From Candidatus Hydrogenedentota bacterium (lineage in GTDB: Bacteria; Hydrogenedentota; Hydrogenedentia; Hydrogenedentales; SLHB01): a DNA stretch of 14,647 nucleotides. How positions within the stretch are numbered: position 1 is the stretch's first letter; the number at the start of each line of letters is the position of its first letter. The DNA is taken from contig JAFGTL010000742.1 in the NCBI GenBank assembly GCA_016934125.1, positions 1 to 14,647 on the forward strand, given 5' to 3'. Position numbers and translations under genes: made by a program. The notes below the pieces were generated by a model. The model did not search any database. It was not told the origin of the DNA and saw nothing but the letters and a program-made list of their open reading frames with translations. This document shows, piece after piece, positions 6,735-14,162 of the stretch.

Positions 6735-8669
6735 TCATTCCTTCGGTTTGGCCCCGTAGTAGTAGTAGCGTGTGTCCTTCGCGGGCGCCGCCGCTTGTCC
6801 GCCCGCGGCGTCCTGGGCCGGTGCAAAGGGGCTCTGCCGGATCCCCTCGGGCGTGCTGATCCAGATGAAGCCCGGCCCGACGGCGTAATACAGATCCAAG
6901 GGCCGGAGGATGGCCTGGAGGGCCTGGGCGAGGGGGATGTCGGCGAGCCTGACGGCCGGGAGATAGCCGCCTGCGAGATCCCCTTCCACCGGTGGCGCCC
7001 CCTCGGGCGGATTGGGCTTCGGTGCCGGCACCACGCGGTAGTCGAAGGCGATGTTCAATCCCGAGTAATCCGAGATGAACTGGCACACGTTGACGATATG
7101 CTCCTCGTCGAACTCAATTGATACCGGAGACTCGAGTATCTCGCCGAGTTCCTCCTGCCCGGCAGGCACGGCCGGCTCGTAGAAGGGCTCGGACTTGATC
7201 CGTTCCGGCGTCGACACCCAGATGAATGAGCCTTGGGCGGAGTAGTCCAGATTCAGCGGAATCAGGATTGCCTTCAGGCAGTCTTTGAGCCGCACGTCAT
7301 CGAGCTTGATGTAGGGGAGCACCCCATCTGTCGCGTACTGCTCGCCACCGCCCGGCTCGGCTGCCGATGGGGCCTCCTCGGGTGCGGCTTGCGGCCGCAC
7401 GACACGGTAGTCGAGCGAGAAGTTCACCGAGACGTAGTCACGGATGAACTTGAGGATATCCTCGACATGGCACTCCGTGAACTCCACCGACACGGGCGAG
7501 TCGAGGGCCTGGGCCAGTTCCTCGTCCACGGCCGGCGTGGGTGGGGGCGGCGGCGGGGGAACGTCGGCATTCGCCTTGGGCGCGGCAGCGGCAGGCGGCG
7601 CATCGCCGGCAGGCGGCGCGGCTTCCTGGGCCCATCCGGGCAGTACGGCAAGGGCGAGCACCATAATCGCGGCCAGCGCTCGGGCCGGCACCCGGTGGGG
7701 CACGTATTCCTCGAGGATCATTGTGAGTCTCCTTTCAAAGCTGCGGTACGCCCCGGCGCTCATGCCGAGCGCGGCGATGGGCGCCGCATGACACGACACC
7801 AGTTCCGATACTTCGAGCAGCGTCTTGGCGTAGTCCTCCCGGTGCTCGGGCAGCGCCCACACCACCCACGCGTCGCAGGCCAATTCGGCCGATTCGCGCA
7901 ACTGCCGCCGCGCGATCCAATACACCGGATTCCACCACCACACGCAGCCCGCCACCATCTCGATCCAGCGCACCCAATGATCGCGGCGCTTGAGATGGGC
8001 GAGTTCATGGGCGATCACCCCGTTCATGCGGCCTCGTTCCAGGAACGCCACCAGCGCCGACGGCAGGATCAGCCGCGGCTTGCCCAGGTTCCAGAACAGC
8101 GGCGAGCCCGCCCCCTCGACGACGGACACCTCGGGCGCACGCACCCCGAATTGCCGCGCGAGCTCCGCGGTGGCCCGTGTGACGAACTCGGGCGCGTCCC
8201 GTCGCACGGCGAACATCGAGCGGAATCGCAGGATGTGGGCCGCATGAACCAACGCCAGCACCGCCGCGCCGCATGCCCATGCCGCCAACGCCGCCCGGCC
8301 CCATGTCGCCGCAGAGATGCCACCGCGCGCCCGCGTCACCGGCGGGGGCGGGGGGGAAGCGGCCGAGCGGACTTCCATCGGCCCCGGCACCGTCGGCGGC
8401 GGAAGCGTCTCCGCCGGAGGGGCCTCGGCCGTCGTCGCGGCCGGCGCCCCGGCCGGCGCCCCGGCCGGCATCCGGGCCGCCGGATCGTTCCCCGCCAGCG
8501 GCACGGCCCACGGCCACGCCACCACCGGCGGGACAAGGAGTTTGACGAGCACCACCACCCAGAGGGCGTGCCGCAGGGCGGGGCCGGGCCGCAATACGCG
8601 GCAGATGCCCGCCACCAGCAGCGCCAGGATGGCCGTGGTTGCCAGGTGTTGCACAATCAATGCGTTCAT
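6735..8669 (-). CDS. BlaR1/MecR1-type M56 metalloprotease with two tandem secretin/STN-like modules
   Basis: This is a 644-residue membrane protein. Likely membrane segments are at about 4-24, 34-57, 124-147 and 329-347. The zinc site HELAH (221-225) is followed by ESAELACDAW (259-268), where Glu262 is the likely third ligand, as in M56 (BlaR1/MecR1) proteases. After the last membrane segment comes a proline/alanine-rich linker (348-380). Two similar modules follow (about 390-496 and 512-616). Both open with SPVS(V/I)EF, contain FI.DY...N..(L/F)DYRVV and end in FIW(V/I)STPE.I, a pattern like secretin N/STN domains. There is no penicillin-binding (SxxK) sensor domain. BlaR1-type proteins sense an envelope signal and trigger loss of the BlaI repressor; here the signal is unknown. 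ATG 8669 overlaps the blaI stop (ATGA) and is preceded by AAGGAGG, so translation is coupled. Confidence 0.88.
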   Translation of the reverse strand: MNALIVQHLATTAILALLVAGICRVLRPGPALRHALWVVVLVKLLVPPVVAWPWAVPLAGNDPAARMPAGAPAGAPAATTAEAPPAETLPPPTVPGPMEVRSAASPPPPPVTRARGGISAATWGRAALAAWACGAAVLALVHAAHILRFRSMFAVRRDAPEFVTRATAELARQFGVRAPEVSVVEGAGSPLFWNLGKPRLILPSALVAFLERGRMNGVIAHELAHLKRRDHWVRWIEMVAGCVWWWNPVYWIARRQLRESAELACDAWVVWALPEHREDYAKTLLEVSELVSCHAAPIAALGMSAGAYRSFERRLTMILEEYVPHRVPARALAAIMVLALAVLPGWAQEAAPPAGDAPPAAAAPKANADVPPPPPPPTPAVDEELAQALDSPVSVEFTECHVEDILKFIRDYVSVNFSLDYRVVRPQAAPEEAPSAAEPGGGEQYATDGVLPYIKLDDVRLKDCLKAILIPLNLDYSAQGSFIWVSTPERIKSEPFYEPAVPAGQEELGEILESPVSIEFDEEHIVNVCQFISDYSGLNIAFDYRVVPAPKPNPPEGAPPVEGDLAGGYLPAVRLADIPLAQALQAILRPLDLYYAVGPGFIWISTPEGIRQSPFAPAQDAAGGQAAAPAKDTRYYYYGAKPKE

Positions 8670-9088
8670 TGCCCCGTCCCCTCCTTCTTCTGTCCCTTGC
8701 TGTCCGCGCCGCCCGTCTTCTCATCGAGCAGGCGCCGGAGTTGAGCGAGTTCCTCGCGCGAGAGCCGGTTGCCGTCCACCAGGGCCATCACCAGCGGCGT
8801 GGCCGTGCCCCCGCACACGGTGTCCGCCAAGTCGGCGAGTTGCTGCCGCAAAAAGGACTCGCGGTTCACCGCCGGCCGGAACACGTGGGCGACTCCGCTG
8901 GTGTCGGCGTCGAGATACCCCTTGCCCTGGAGCCGGTTGAGCAGTGTCTGTACGGTGGTGTAGGCCCACTCCCGGCCCTGTTCGCGCAACACCCCGGCCA
9001 GTTCGCGCACCGTGGCCGGTCCGTGGCCCCACAGGGCTTTCAGCACTTCGAGTTCCGTTTCGCTGACAGGAGAACGATGAGCGCCCAC
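8666..9088 (-). CDS. blaI: BlaI/MecI-family transcriptional repressor
   Basis: The 140-residue product starts at GTG 9088 with GGAGA six bases upstream. The N-terminal winged helix is clear: SETELEVLKALWGHGPATVRE (about 9-29), then a recognition helix in YTTVQTLLNRLQGKGYL (about 43-59) and the wing (HVFRP). The C-terminal half (about 75-125) is helical, as in the dimerisation region of BlaI/MecI, whose cleavage releases the DNA. Length is normal for the family. It is the first gene of a two-gene operon with the M56 protease, which overlaps it by four bases. Its own promoter carries two dyads of the bla/mec operator type, so it most likely represses itself. The wider targets in this organism are unknown; despite the name there is no beta-lactamase in the window. 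Confidence 0.9.
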   Translation of the reverse strand: MGAHRSPVSETELEVLKALWGHGPATVRELAGVLREQGREWAYTTVQTLLNRLQGKGYLDADTSGVAHVFRPAVNRESFLRQQLADLADTVCGGTATPLVMALVDGNRLSREELAQLRRLLDEKTGGADSKGQKKEGTGQ

Positions 9089-9125
9089 GGCAGGTCTCCG
9101 GTTTTTTGGTTGGTTCTGCGCCGCC

Positions 9126-9142
9126 TACTACGTTCTGTAGTT
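9126..9142. promoter_or_regulatory. BlaI-type operator, proximal copy
   Basis: TACTACG-TTC-TGTAGTT is an imperfect dyad with the same 7-3-7 layout as the second copy; five of seven arm positions pair. It covers the predicted transcription start of blaI, about 23 bases centre to centre from the other dyad. Confidence 0.7.
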
Positions 9143-9144
9143 GG

Positions 9145-9173
9145 ATTCTACTACAAGATGTAGTAGAAGTCAA
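9145..9173 (-). promoter_or_regulatory. Sigma-70 type promoter of blaI-blaR1
   Basis: On the minus strand TTGACT (9173-9168, five of six) is followed after exactly 17 bases by TAGAAT (9150-9145, five of six). The predicted start is near 9138, giving a leader of about 50 bases before GTG 9088. The perfect operator lies between the two boxes. Confidence 0.75.
9149..9165. promoter_or_regulatory. BlaI-type operator, perfect copy
   Basis: TACTACAAGATGTAGTA is a perfect dyad with 7-bp arms and a 3-base centre. It closely matches the mec/bla operator half-site TACTACA/TGTAGTA known from staphylococci. Its position between the -35 and -10 boxes fits repression by blocking RNA polymerase. Confidence 0.85.
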
Positions 9174-9204
9174 GCCTCCGCTGCCTCTCCTGCCGCGCGG
9201 CCCT

Positions 9205-9233
9205 TTGAAAACCGGCCAATGCCTTGATATCGT
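9205..9233 (+). promoter_or_regulatory. Possible promoter for the alpha-galactosidase-like gene
   Basis: TTGAAA (9205-9210, five of six) and TATCGT (9228-9233, four of six) are 17 bases apart. The start would be near 9240, about 80 bases before the ATG. It lies some 40 bases beyond the nearer BlaI operator, so BlaI control of this side is possible but not shown. Confidence 0.35.
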
Positions 9234-9318
9234 GATCCTCCAACCGCGCCCGGGCGGGCGATTCCGGCCCGAACCGGAGGCACAACGAGACGCGGACGCC
9301 GACAGAAGGAGTGCAGAC

Positions 9319-11670
9319 ATGCCCACCGAACATGCCGCCCGCGCGTGGCAGGTTTCCCTCAACGAGCGCACCGGGGCCCTTCATGTGGCGGGGCGAGACT
9401 GGGCCCTCCGAGACTGGGGCGTCGCCATTGAAGCGGACGGCGCGATCCGGCGCGGCGCGCCGGCGGGGACGGAATGGCACGAGGATGGGACGTTCTGTGT
9501 GCGGTATCGCTTCGTCGACCTGGCGCTTGAGTGGACGCTTCACGCCAGACCGGGCGCCGGCTCGCTCGTCGTTGCCTCCACATTGCGCAACTGCTCGGAG
9601 GGCCCCATCGCACTCGGCAAGGCCTGGGTCATGCATGACGCCGTGCCCGAGAGGCTCGCGGGCCCGTCGGACGACCTCGTCTGCCTGGGGTTGACGGGGA
9701 GCCTGTCCACCCGTCCTGTCCGGCGGGTCGACGAGGACGAAACGCCGACAACGAGCAAGGTCAAATTCCAGTTCTACAACCGGACGCAGAACCGGGCGTT
9801 TCAGGTGGGATTCCTCACGTTCCGCCGGGCGGACACGGAGGTCGAGTTCGACTATGAACCCGGGCAAGGCCTCACTGGACTGAGGGCTTTCTGCGATTTC
9901 GCCGGCTGGGAACTGGGCCCGGGCGCGGAGACGCCGGTGGAACGCTTCATCCTGGCCGTGGGAGCCGATCCCGGCGCTCAATTGGTCGCCTGGGCCGATT
10001 CCGCCGCAGCGCTTTGCCACGCCCGCGACTGGGAAGACGCACCCATCGGCTGGCTCGGCTGGGCCTGGCTGGATCCCTTCACGGCGGACGAAACCTACCA
10101 GGACATCGTGTTGCGCAACTGCACGGCCATCCGCGAACGGCTCCACGGCTTCGGCGTGGACTACGTCTGGGTATCCATCGGCAACATCGACGGCGGCTAC
10201 CCGGGCAACTGGCTCAACTGGAATGCGGCGGCCTTTCCTGACGGCCCCGAGTTCCTCGCGGCCCGGCTCCACGAGATGGGGTTCCGGTGGGGGCTCTGGT
10301 GTGCTGTGTTCTACCTTTGCTCGGCCCTGGAGGAGACGGTGGCCGCCTTCGACGACGCCCTGCTGCGCGACGCCGATGGCGCCCGGCTCGTGGTCCAAGC
10401 GGAATGGCGCTACGGTGAGGGAGGCACAGTGCCCGCCGGGCAGCGGCCCTGTGTCTACGCATTGGATCCCAGCCATCCCACAACCCACGCCTGGCTCAAG
10501 GACACCTTCGAGACGTACCGGCGCTGGGGCGTCCGCTATTACATGATCGATTTCCTCGAAGCGGGCGCGGGCCTCACGAGCCGCTATCCGTACGCGGCCC
10601 ATCATGACCGCTCCCTCGTGGCCGGGCCCGAAGCGTACCACCGGGCGCTCTCCGTGGTGCGCGACGCCGCGGGCGACGACACCTATTTCCTGTCCAGTTC
10701 GGGGCCGTCGATCCACAACGCGGGCATGGTGGACGCCGCGCGCGTCGGCAACGACTTCGGCGAAGGCCGGTCCATCATGCCCGGGTGCTGGTTCTACCCG
10801 GCCACGTCCGCCATCAACCGCACCGGAGAATGGAACCCCGCCCGGCGCGCCCTCATCAACCAAGCCACTGCTTGGTACACCCACCGCAGGCTGTACATCA
10901 ACGACTCCGGCAACGTGCTTACCGTCGACAAGCCGCTCTCCCTGTCCGACGCACGAATTCACGCGACCATCCATGCCCTCAGCGGCGCCGGCAGCATGAT
11001 CGGCGACGATGTAGGCGGCATGGACACGGAGCGGCTCGCCCTGGTCAAGAAGACCCTCCCCCGCCCGCGCCACGTCGCCGTGCCCATCGACCTGTGGGAC
11101 GCCGTGGCCCCCGACTACCCCAAGCTCTTCCATCGCCGAATCGATGCGCCTTGGGGCCGGTTCGATGTGGTGGCCGTATACAACATGGATGAGGAGCCCC
11201 TCACCCAGACGATCGAGATGGGCGCCCTCGGCCTGAGCCCGGAGGCGGACATCCTCGCGTGGGAGTTCTGGAACGAAGAGTACATCGGCCGGGTCAGCAC
11301 GCGGTTCACTGCCTATGTCGCGCCGCGCAGCGTGCGCGTGTTCCGCTTGGTCGAGGACACCGGCGCGCCGGCGCTCATTGGCACCGACATGCACGTCACC
11401 ATGGGAGAGATGGAGATCCAGCAATGCCGCTGGGATTCCGCCACCCTCACCCTTGCCGGCCGCGCTCTCCGGCCCGCCGGTGAACGGGGCAGCGTCTTCA
11501 TCTGGGCGCCGCCGGGCCTCGCCGTCGTCAACGCCAGCGGCCACGGACTCGCCAAAGACGTCCGCGACGACGCCCTCATCATTCGCGTCGCCCTGGACTT
11601 CGCCGATGGCCTGGCGGAATGGGAACTGCGGTTCACCGCCCATGACGTCCCGGGCACAGTGCTCCTTTGA
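9319..11670 (+). CDS. Alpha-galactosidase-like glycoside hydrolase (clan GH-D, GH36/GH27 type)
   Basis: This 783-residue protein starts at ATG 9319, with AGAAGGAG about 7 bases upstream; the frame is open further upstream but runs through the operator region, so the longer form is not believed. An N-terminal beta-sandwich (about 1-230) is followed by a TIM barrel with GWLGWAWLDPF, VDYVWVSIGNIDGGYPGNW and MGFRWGLWCAVF. The strand end YYMIDFLEAG suggests Asp411 as nucleophile, and SSSGPSIHNAGM...RVGNDF suggests Asp479 as acid/base, by analogy with GH36/GH27. A C-terminal beta domain follows (about 620-783). There is no signal peptide, so it probably acts inside the cell on imported alpha-glycosides, or is exported in another way. 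It is divergent from blaI. The exact substrate is uncertain; distant GH36-like families also act on other sugars. Confidence 0.75.
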   Translation: MPTEHAARAWQVSLNERTGALHVAGRDWALRDWGVAIEADGAIRRGAPAGTEWHEDGTFCVRYRFVDLALEWTLHARPGAGSLVVASTLRNCSEGPIALGKAWVMHDAVPERLAGPSDDLVCLGLTGSLSTRPVRRVDEDETPTTSKVKFQFYNRTQNRAFQVGFLTFRRADTEVEFDYEPGQGLTGLRAFCDFAGWELGPGAETPVERFILAVGADPGAQLVAWADSAAALCHARDWEDAPIGWLGWAWLDPFTADETYQDIVLRNCTAIRERLHGFGVDYVWVSIGNIDGGYPGNWLNWNAAAFPDGPEFLAARLHEMGFRWGLWCAVFYLCSALEETVAAFDDALLRDADGARLVVQAEWRYGEGGTVPAGQRPCVYALDPSHPTTHAWLKDTFETYRRWGVRYYMIDFLEAGAGLTSRYPYAAHHDRSLVAGPEAYHRALSVVRDAAGDDTYFLSSSGPSIHNAGMVDAARVGNDFGEGRSIMPGCWFYPATSAINRTGEWNPARRALINQATAWYTHRRLYINDSGNVLTVDKPLSLSDARIHATIHALSGAGSMIGDDVGGMDTERLALVKKTLPRPRHVAVPIDLWDAVAPDYPKLFHRRIDAPWGRFDVVAVYNMDEEPLTQTIEMGALGLSPEADILAWEFWNEEYIGRVSTRFTAYVAPRSVRVFRLVEDTGAPALIGTDMHVTMGEMEIQQCRWDSATLTLAGRALRPAGERGSVFIWAPPGLAVVNASGHGLAKDVRDDALIIRVALDFADGLAEWELRFTAHDVPGTVLL

Positions 11671-11716
11671 TTCGGCCGGAGCACGCGGTTCGGCAACGCA
11701 GGAGCGTGGAGGCGGG

Positions 11717-12109
11717 TTACGCGGAGCGGTGTGCCCGGAACAACTCGTCGGCTTCGGGTTTGAGCAGGATGACGAGCGTGTACACGCCAAGTGCGGTGCC
11801 GATGGGGATATTGAGCAGGTTGAGGGCGCCAAGAATGATGGCGAGGATGCGCGCCCAGGGCCGGAACTTCAGCAGCCCGATGCCGGCCGCGATGCCGGGC
11901 AGTGCGGACACGATACAGACGCAGCCCAGGATGGCGCCGAGGACGGTGAAGACAACGGCAACCTCGGCTTCCTGCCCACCCGACTCCTGCGAGAGCGCGG
12001 CGAATCCGCCCACGCCGAACAGGATAATGGCGACGACTACCAGCGCCAAGAGGGTGAGCGCGTTGAGAGCGAGATAGATGATACCTAGAATCTTGACGTG
12101 CGTTTCCAT
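11717..12109 (-). CDS. Small integral membrane protein, last gene of the psp operon
   Basis: A 130-residue protein starting at ATG 12109 (a GGGGGGA stretch about 8 bases upstream), 23 bases after pspC. It has about four hydrophobic segments: residues 7-32 (ILGIIYLALNALTLLALVVV), 46-65, 66-83 and 91-113. It ends in a cytoplasmic-looking tail (LLKPEADELFRAHRSA). I do not recognise a named family. Its spacing and orientation place it in the psp operon, which suggests a role in envelope stress, but this is inference from context only. Confidence 0.75.
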   Translation of the reverse strand: METHVKILGIIYLALNALTLLALVVVAIILFGVGGFAALSQESGGQEAEVAVVFTVLGAILGCVCIVSALPGIAAGIGLLKFRPWARILAIILGALNLLNIPIGTALGVYTLVILLKPEADELFRAHRSA

Positions 12110-12132
12110 TGTCAGTTCCCCCCGGACGCCTC

Positions 12133-12537
12133 TCAGCCGGCGTGGTCGCCCGTGCCCTCGTTGAGGCGGTTCTCCCATTCATAGTCCCGTGCGGTCACGA
12201 TGTCCTCGATTCGCCGGATCCGGCGATCCAGGTTGTCGAAGGTGCGCTTGAGCCGGTGAATGGCCAGCCCGCGCGAATTCATGTAGGAATCGTAGAACTC
12301 CCGATCGTCTTCCTGCTGGAAGGGCACGACGGGTTCGGGCTTCATCAGCAACGCCGCGAGCACGTATACGCCGGCCGCGGGCCACAGGCCCGAGAAGAGG
12401 AAGCATGCTACGGCGATCACGCGGCACCAGAATACCGAGAAGTCCAGGTATTCGGCCACGCCCCTGCACACCCCGAATATCATGCCGTTCCGCGAACGAT
12501 AGAGTCCCGACGGCCGTTCCCTGCCCTCCAGCGTCAT
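12133..12537 (-). CDS. pspC: PspC-domain membrane protein, phage shock protein C
   Basis: The 134-residue product starts at ATG 12537, with GAGGAGGAA five to six bases before it. The PspC domain is clear at about residues 8-66: GLYRSRNGMIFGVCRGVAEYLDF, then one or two membrane segments (VIAVACFLFSGLWPAAGVYVLAALL) and a proline. The C-terminal tail (about 85-130, LDRRIRRIEDIVTARDYEWENRL) resembles the coiled-coil tail of E. coli PspC, which contacts PspB and PspA. In enterobacteria PspC and PspB sense inner-membrane damage and release PspF from PspA. Gene order pspA, pspB-like (two), pspC matches the classical operon. Confidence 0.9.
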   Translation of the reverse strand: MTLEGRERPSGLYRSRNGMIFGVCRGVAEYLDFSVFWCRVIAVACFLFSGLWPAAGVYVLAALLMKPEPVVPFQQEDDREFYDSYMNSRGLAIHRLKRTFDNLDRRIRRIEDIVTARDYEWENRLNEGTGDHAG

Positions 12538-12608
12538 GTCCGTTCCTCCTCGGGCGTGTGCGGGCCTCGCCCGGCGTGTGCACCACCTCGAACCGGCATC
12601 ACCCCGCG

Positions 12609-12860
12609 TCATCGCGTCTCCGCCTTTCTCTCGCGATCAAGCAGCAAGGTCTCGAGCGCCTCGACGCGCTCCTCCATCCGCGCCAGGCCGCTGTGGATCT
12701 CCTGGATCGTCCGCGTCTCCTCCGCGCGGAGTTCGGGGCCGCCATGTCGCCGCGAACCGCGCAGAAGCGCGCCGACGGCCAGGATCATCGCGCCGAAGAT
12801 CACCACGATCGGGATCAGAACCAACAACTCAGCAATGCCCATGGCGAACACACCAATCAT
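12609..12860 (-). CDS. PspB-like small membrane protein (second copy in operon order)
   Basis: An 83-residue protein starting at ATG 12860; GGAGG lies 8 bases upstream, which decides this start over the internal ATG 12842. One N-terminal membrane segment (about 8-33, GIAELLVLIPIVVIFGAMIL) is followed by a charged helix ending in ARMEERVEALETLLLDRERK. This matches the size and layout of E. coli PspB (74 residues), whose C-terminal end reads RMRERIQALESIL. It is shorter than its upstream paralogue, and the two share the RMEERVEALETLLLDR type tail. It probably partners PspC at the inner membrane. Confidence 0.75.
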   Translation of the reverse strand: MIGVFAMGIAELLVLIPIVVIFGAMILAVGALLRGSRRHGGPELRAEETRTIQEIHSGLARMEERVEALETLLLDRERKAETR

Positions 12861-12915
12861 CGTCCATTCCTCCGGGAACTCGCGCGTCCCACATCGCCAT
12901 TTGCGCCCATTCGGC

Positions 12916-13317
12916 TCAGCGCCGGCCGGCCCGCTGCCGATCGATGAGGATCGTCTCGAGGGCCTCGATTCGATCTTCCATGCGCGAGAACCCGTTATAC
13001 AACTCCTGGATCATCCGGCTCTCGTCGGCGTTCATGTCGGCTTTCTCACGGGAAGTCGGGGCTTCGCTCTTGAGGAGGCGAACCAGGGCGTAGATGACGA
13101 GGATGAGGAACAGGAACGGCGCGAGGCTGAGCCCAAAAGCCGGAATCAGAAACGCCGAGTTCCGCTGCAACCCCGTCAGGTCGGTGATCGCCTCGCCGTA
13201 GCTGTGGGCAACGGAGGGCACTGCGATGGACGCCACGCTGAGTATCACGCTCAGCGCCACCGGAATGCACACCAGCAGCAGAAGCCCTATCAGGATGCAT
13301 CGTCCCAGACAACTCAT
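12916..13317 (-). CDS. PspB-like membrane protein with an N-terminal extension (first copy)
   Basis: A 133-residue protein starting at ATG 13317 (GGGAG about 9 bases upstream). It has two hydrophobic segments, about 8-36 (ILIGLLLLVCIPVALSVILS) and about 56-82 (LIPAFGLSLAPFLFLILVIY). A charged tail follows: MIQELYNGFSRMEDRIEALE, then TILIDR. The second half equals a PspB protein; the extra N-terminal membrane segment is not part of E. coli PspB. It lies 50 bases after pspA. Role by homology and position: membrane partner of PspC/PspA. Confidence 0.7.
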   Translation of the reverse strand: MSCLGRCILIGLLLLVCIPVALSVILSVASIAVPSVAHSYGEAITDLTGLQRNSAFLIPAFGLSLAPFLFLILVIYALVRLLKSEAPTSREKADMNADESRMIQELYNGFSRMEDRIEALETILIDRQRAGRR

Positions 13318-13367
13318 TCGCCGTCACTCCCTTGTCGCCCACGCGCCCCGCGCGTTTCCCTGGGCCC

Positions 13368-14045
13368 TCACGATTCCTTCTTGGCGGAGCCCTTCGAGGC
13401 CGACTTCAGTTCCTCGAGCTCCTTCTCGAGTTCCTCATCGCCCCGGAGCCGCCCGAACTCCTCGTCCAGGGTCGGCTTGCGCCCGTGATTCACCAAGTCC
13501 GCCTCGGCCTCCATGCGATCGATCCGCTGCTCGAAGGTCTCGAACTTGGCCAACGCGTTCGACATGTCCGCCCGCCGAATCTCGGTTTGCGCCCGCTTCT
13601 TGCGTTCCGCGTGGATGTGCCGCTGGATCAGAATGCGCTGCTTCTCGCGCGCCATCGCCAGTTTGTCCTCAAGCTGCATTATATCAGCCTGGTACTGCTC
13701 AACCAACGCGTCACACTGCGTCTGCTCGTTCTCGAGCGCCTCGGAGCGCTCCGTGTGCCGCCGCTTCTCGAGGAGCGCTTCCCGCGCGAGATCCTCGCGC
13801 CCCTTGTCCACGGCCAACTGGGCCCGATCGGCCCATTCCTTGGCCAGGGATCGGGCCTGCTCGAGATCCCGCCCGATCTTCTTCTTGGTGGCCATCGCCC
13901 CTGCGCACGAGGCCTTGATCTCGACGAGCGTGTCCTCCATCTCGCGGATCATGAGCTTGATCAGCTTCTCCGGATCCTCGGCCTTGTCGAGCATCGCGCT
14001 GATGTTCGAGCTGATGATGTCTCGCACCCGTGAAAAGATACCCAT
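13368..14045 (-). CDS. pspA: PspA/IM30 family membrane-stress protein
   Basis: The 225-residue product has the usual PspA length and starts at ATG 14045 with GGGAGGT 7-8 bases upstream. The N-terminus MGIFSRVRDIISSNISAMLDK is the family's amphipathic membrane-binding helix region. The rest is a long coiled coil (about 25-185) with the typical pattern DPEKLIKLMIREMEDTLVEI and KKKIGRDLEQARSLAKEWADRA. The C-terminal tail is acidic/lysine-rich. PspA binds damaged inner membrane from the cytoplasm and, in enterobacteria, inhibits the activator PspF. It is the first gene of a five-gene minus-strand operon. A sigma-54 promoter lies about 100 bases upstream, as in enterobacteria; no pspF gene is in the window. 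Confidence 0.93.
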   Translation of the reverse strand: MGIFSRVRDIISSNISAMLDKAEDPEKLIKLMIREMEDTLVEIKASCAGAMATKKKIGRDLEQARSLAKEWADRAQLAVDKGREDLAREALLEKRRHTERSEALENEQTQCDALVEQYQADIMQLEDKLAMAREKQRILIQRHIHAERKKRAQTEIRRADMSNALAKFETFEQRIDRMEAEADLVNHGRKPTLDEEFGRLRGDEELEKELEELKSASKGSAKKES

Positions 14046-14144
14046 GGTTCACTACCTCCCATCGTCCAAACGGCCGCACCGTCGGCGCTTGCCGTCAGCC
14101 TGCACCAGGAAGTTCTTCAACTCGCTCGATTCACTGCATTGCAG

Positions 14145-14162
14145 AAAGCAACCCTTGTGCCA
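14145..14162 (-). promoter_or_regulatory. Sigma-54 (RpoN) promoter of the psp operon
   Basis: Read on the minus strand, TGGCACAAGGGTTGCTTT matches the -24/-12 consensus (TGGCAC-N5-TTGCW) at every conserved position. GG and GC are separated by the required 10 bases. Transcription would start near 14136, about 90 bases before the pspA ATG. Such promoters need an enhancer-binding activator, PspF in the classical system. Confidence 0.85.

Noticed and set aside
7233..8744. A 503-codon plus-strand frame opposite the M56 protease gene
   Set aside because: Arginine/histidine-rich shadow; the minus strand has HELAH, membrane segments and an ATGA overlap with blaI.
6735..9088. Beta-lactam resistance locus
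   Set aside because: The regulator pair is Bla-like, but there is no beta-lactamase or PBP2a gene and the sensor lacks a penicillin-binding domain.
9151..11832. An 893-codon open frame on the minus strand across the alpha-galactosidase-like gene
   Set aside because: It mirrors the plus-strand gene in a GC-rich region where stops are rare. Its residues show no domain logic (runs of His, Arg, Gly, Val, Ala), it covers the blaI operators, and the plus strand has clear catalytic motifs and a good ribosome site.
12109..14033. Long plus-strand frames opposite the psp operon
   Set aside because: The minus strand carries PspA, PspC and PspB-like proteins with matching ribosome sites; the plus frames are shadow translations.
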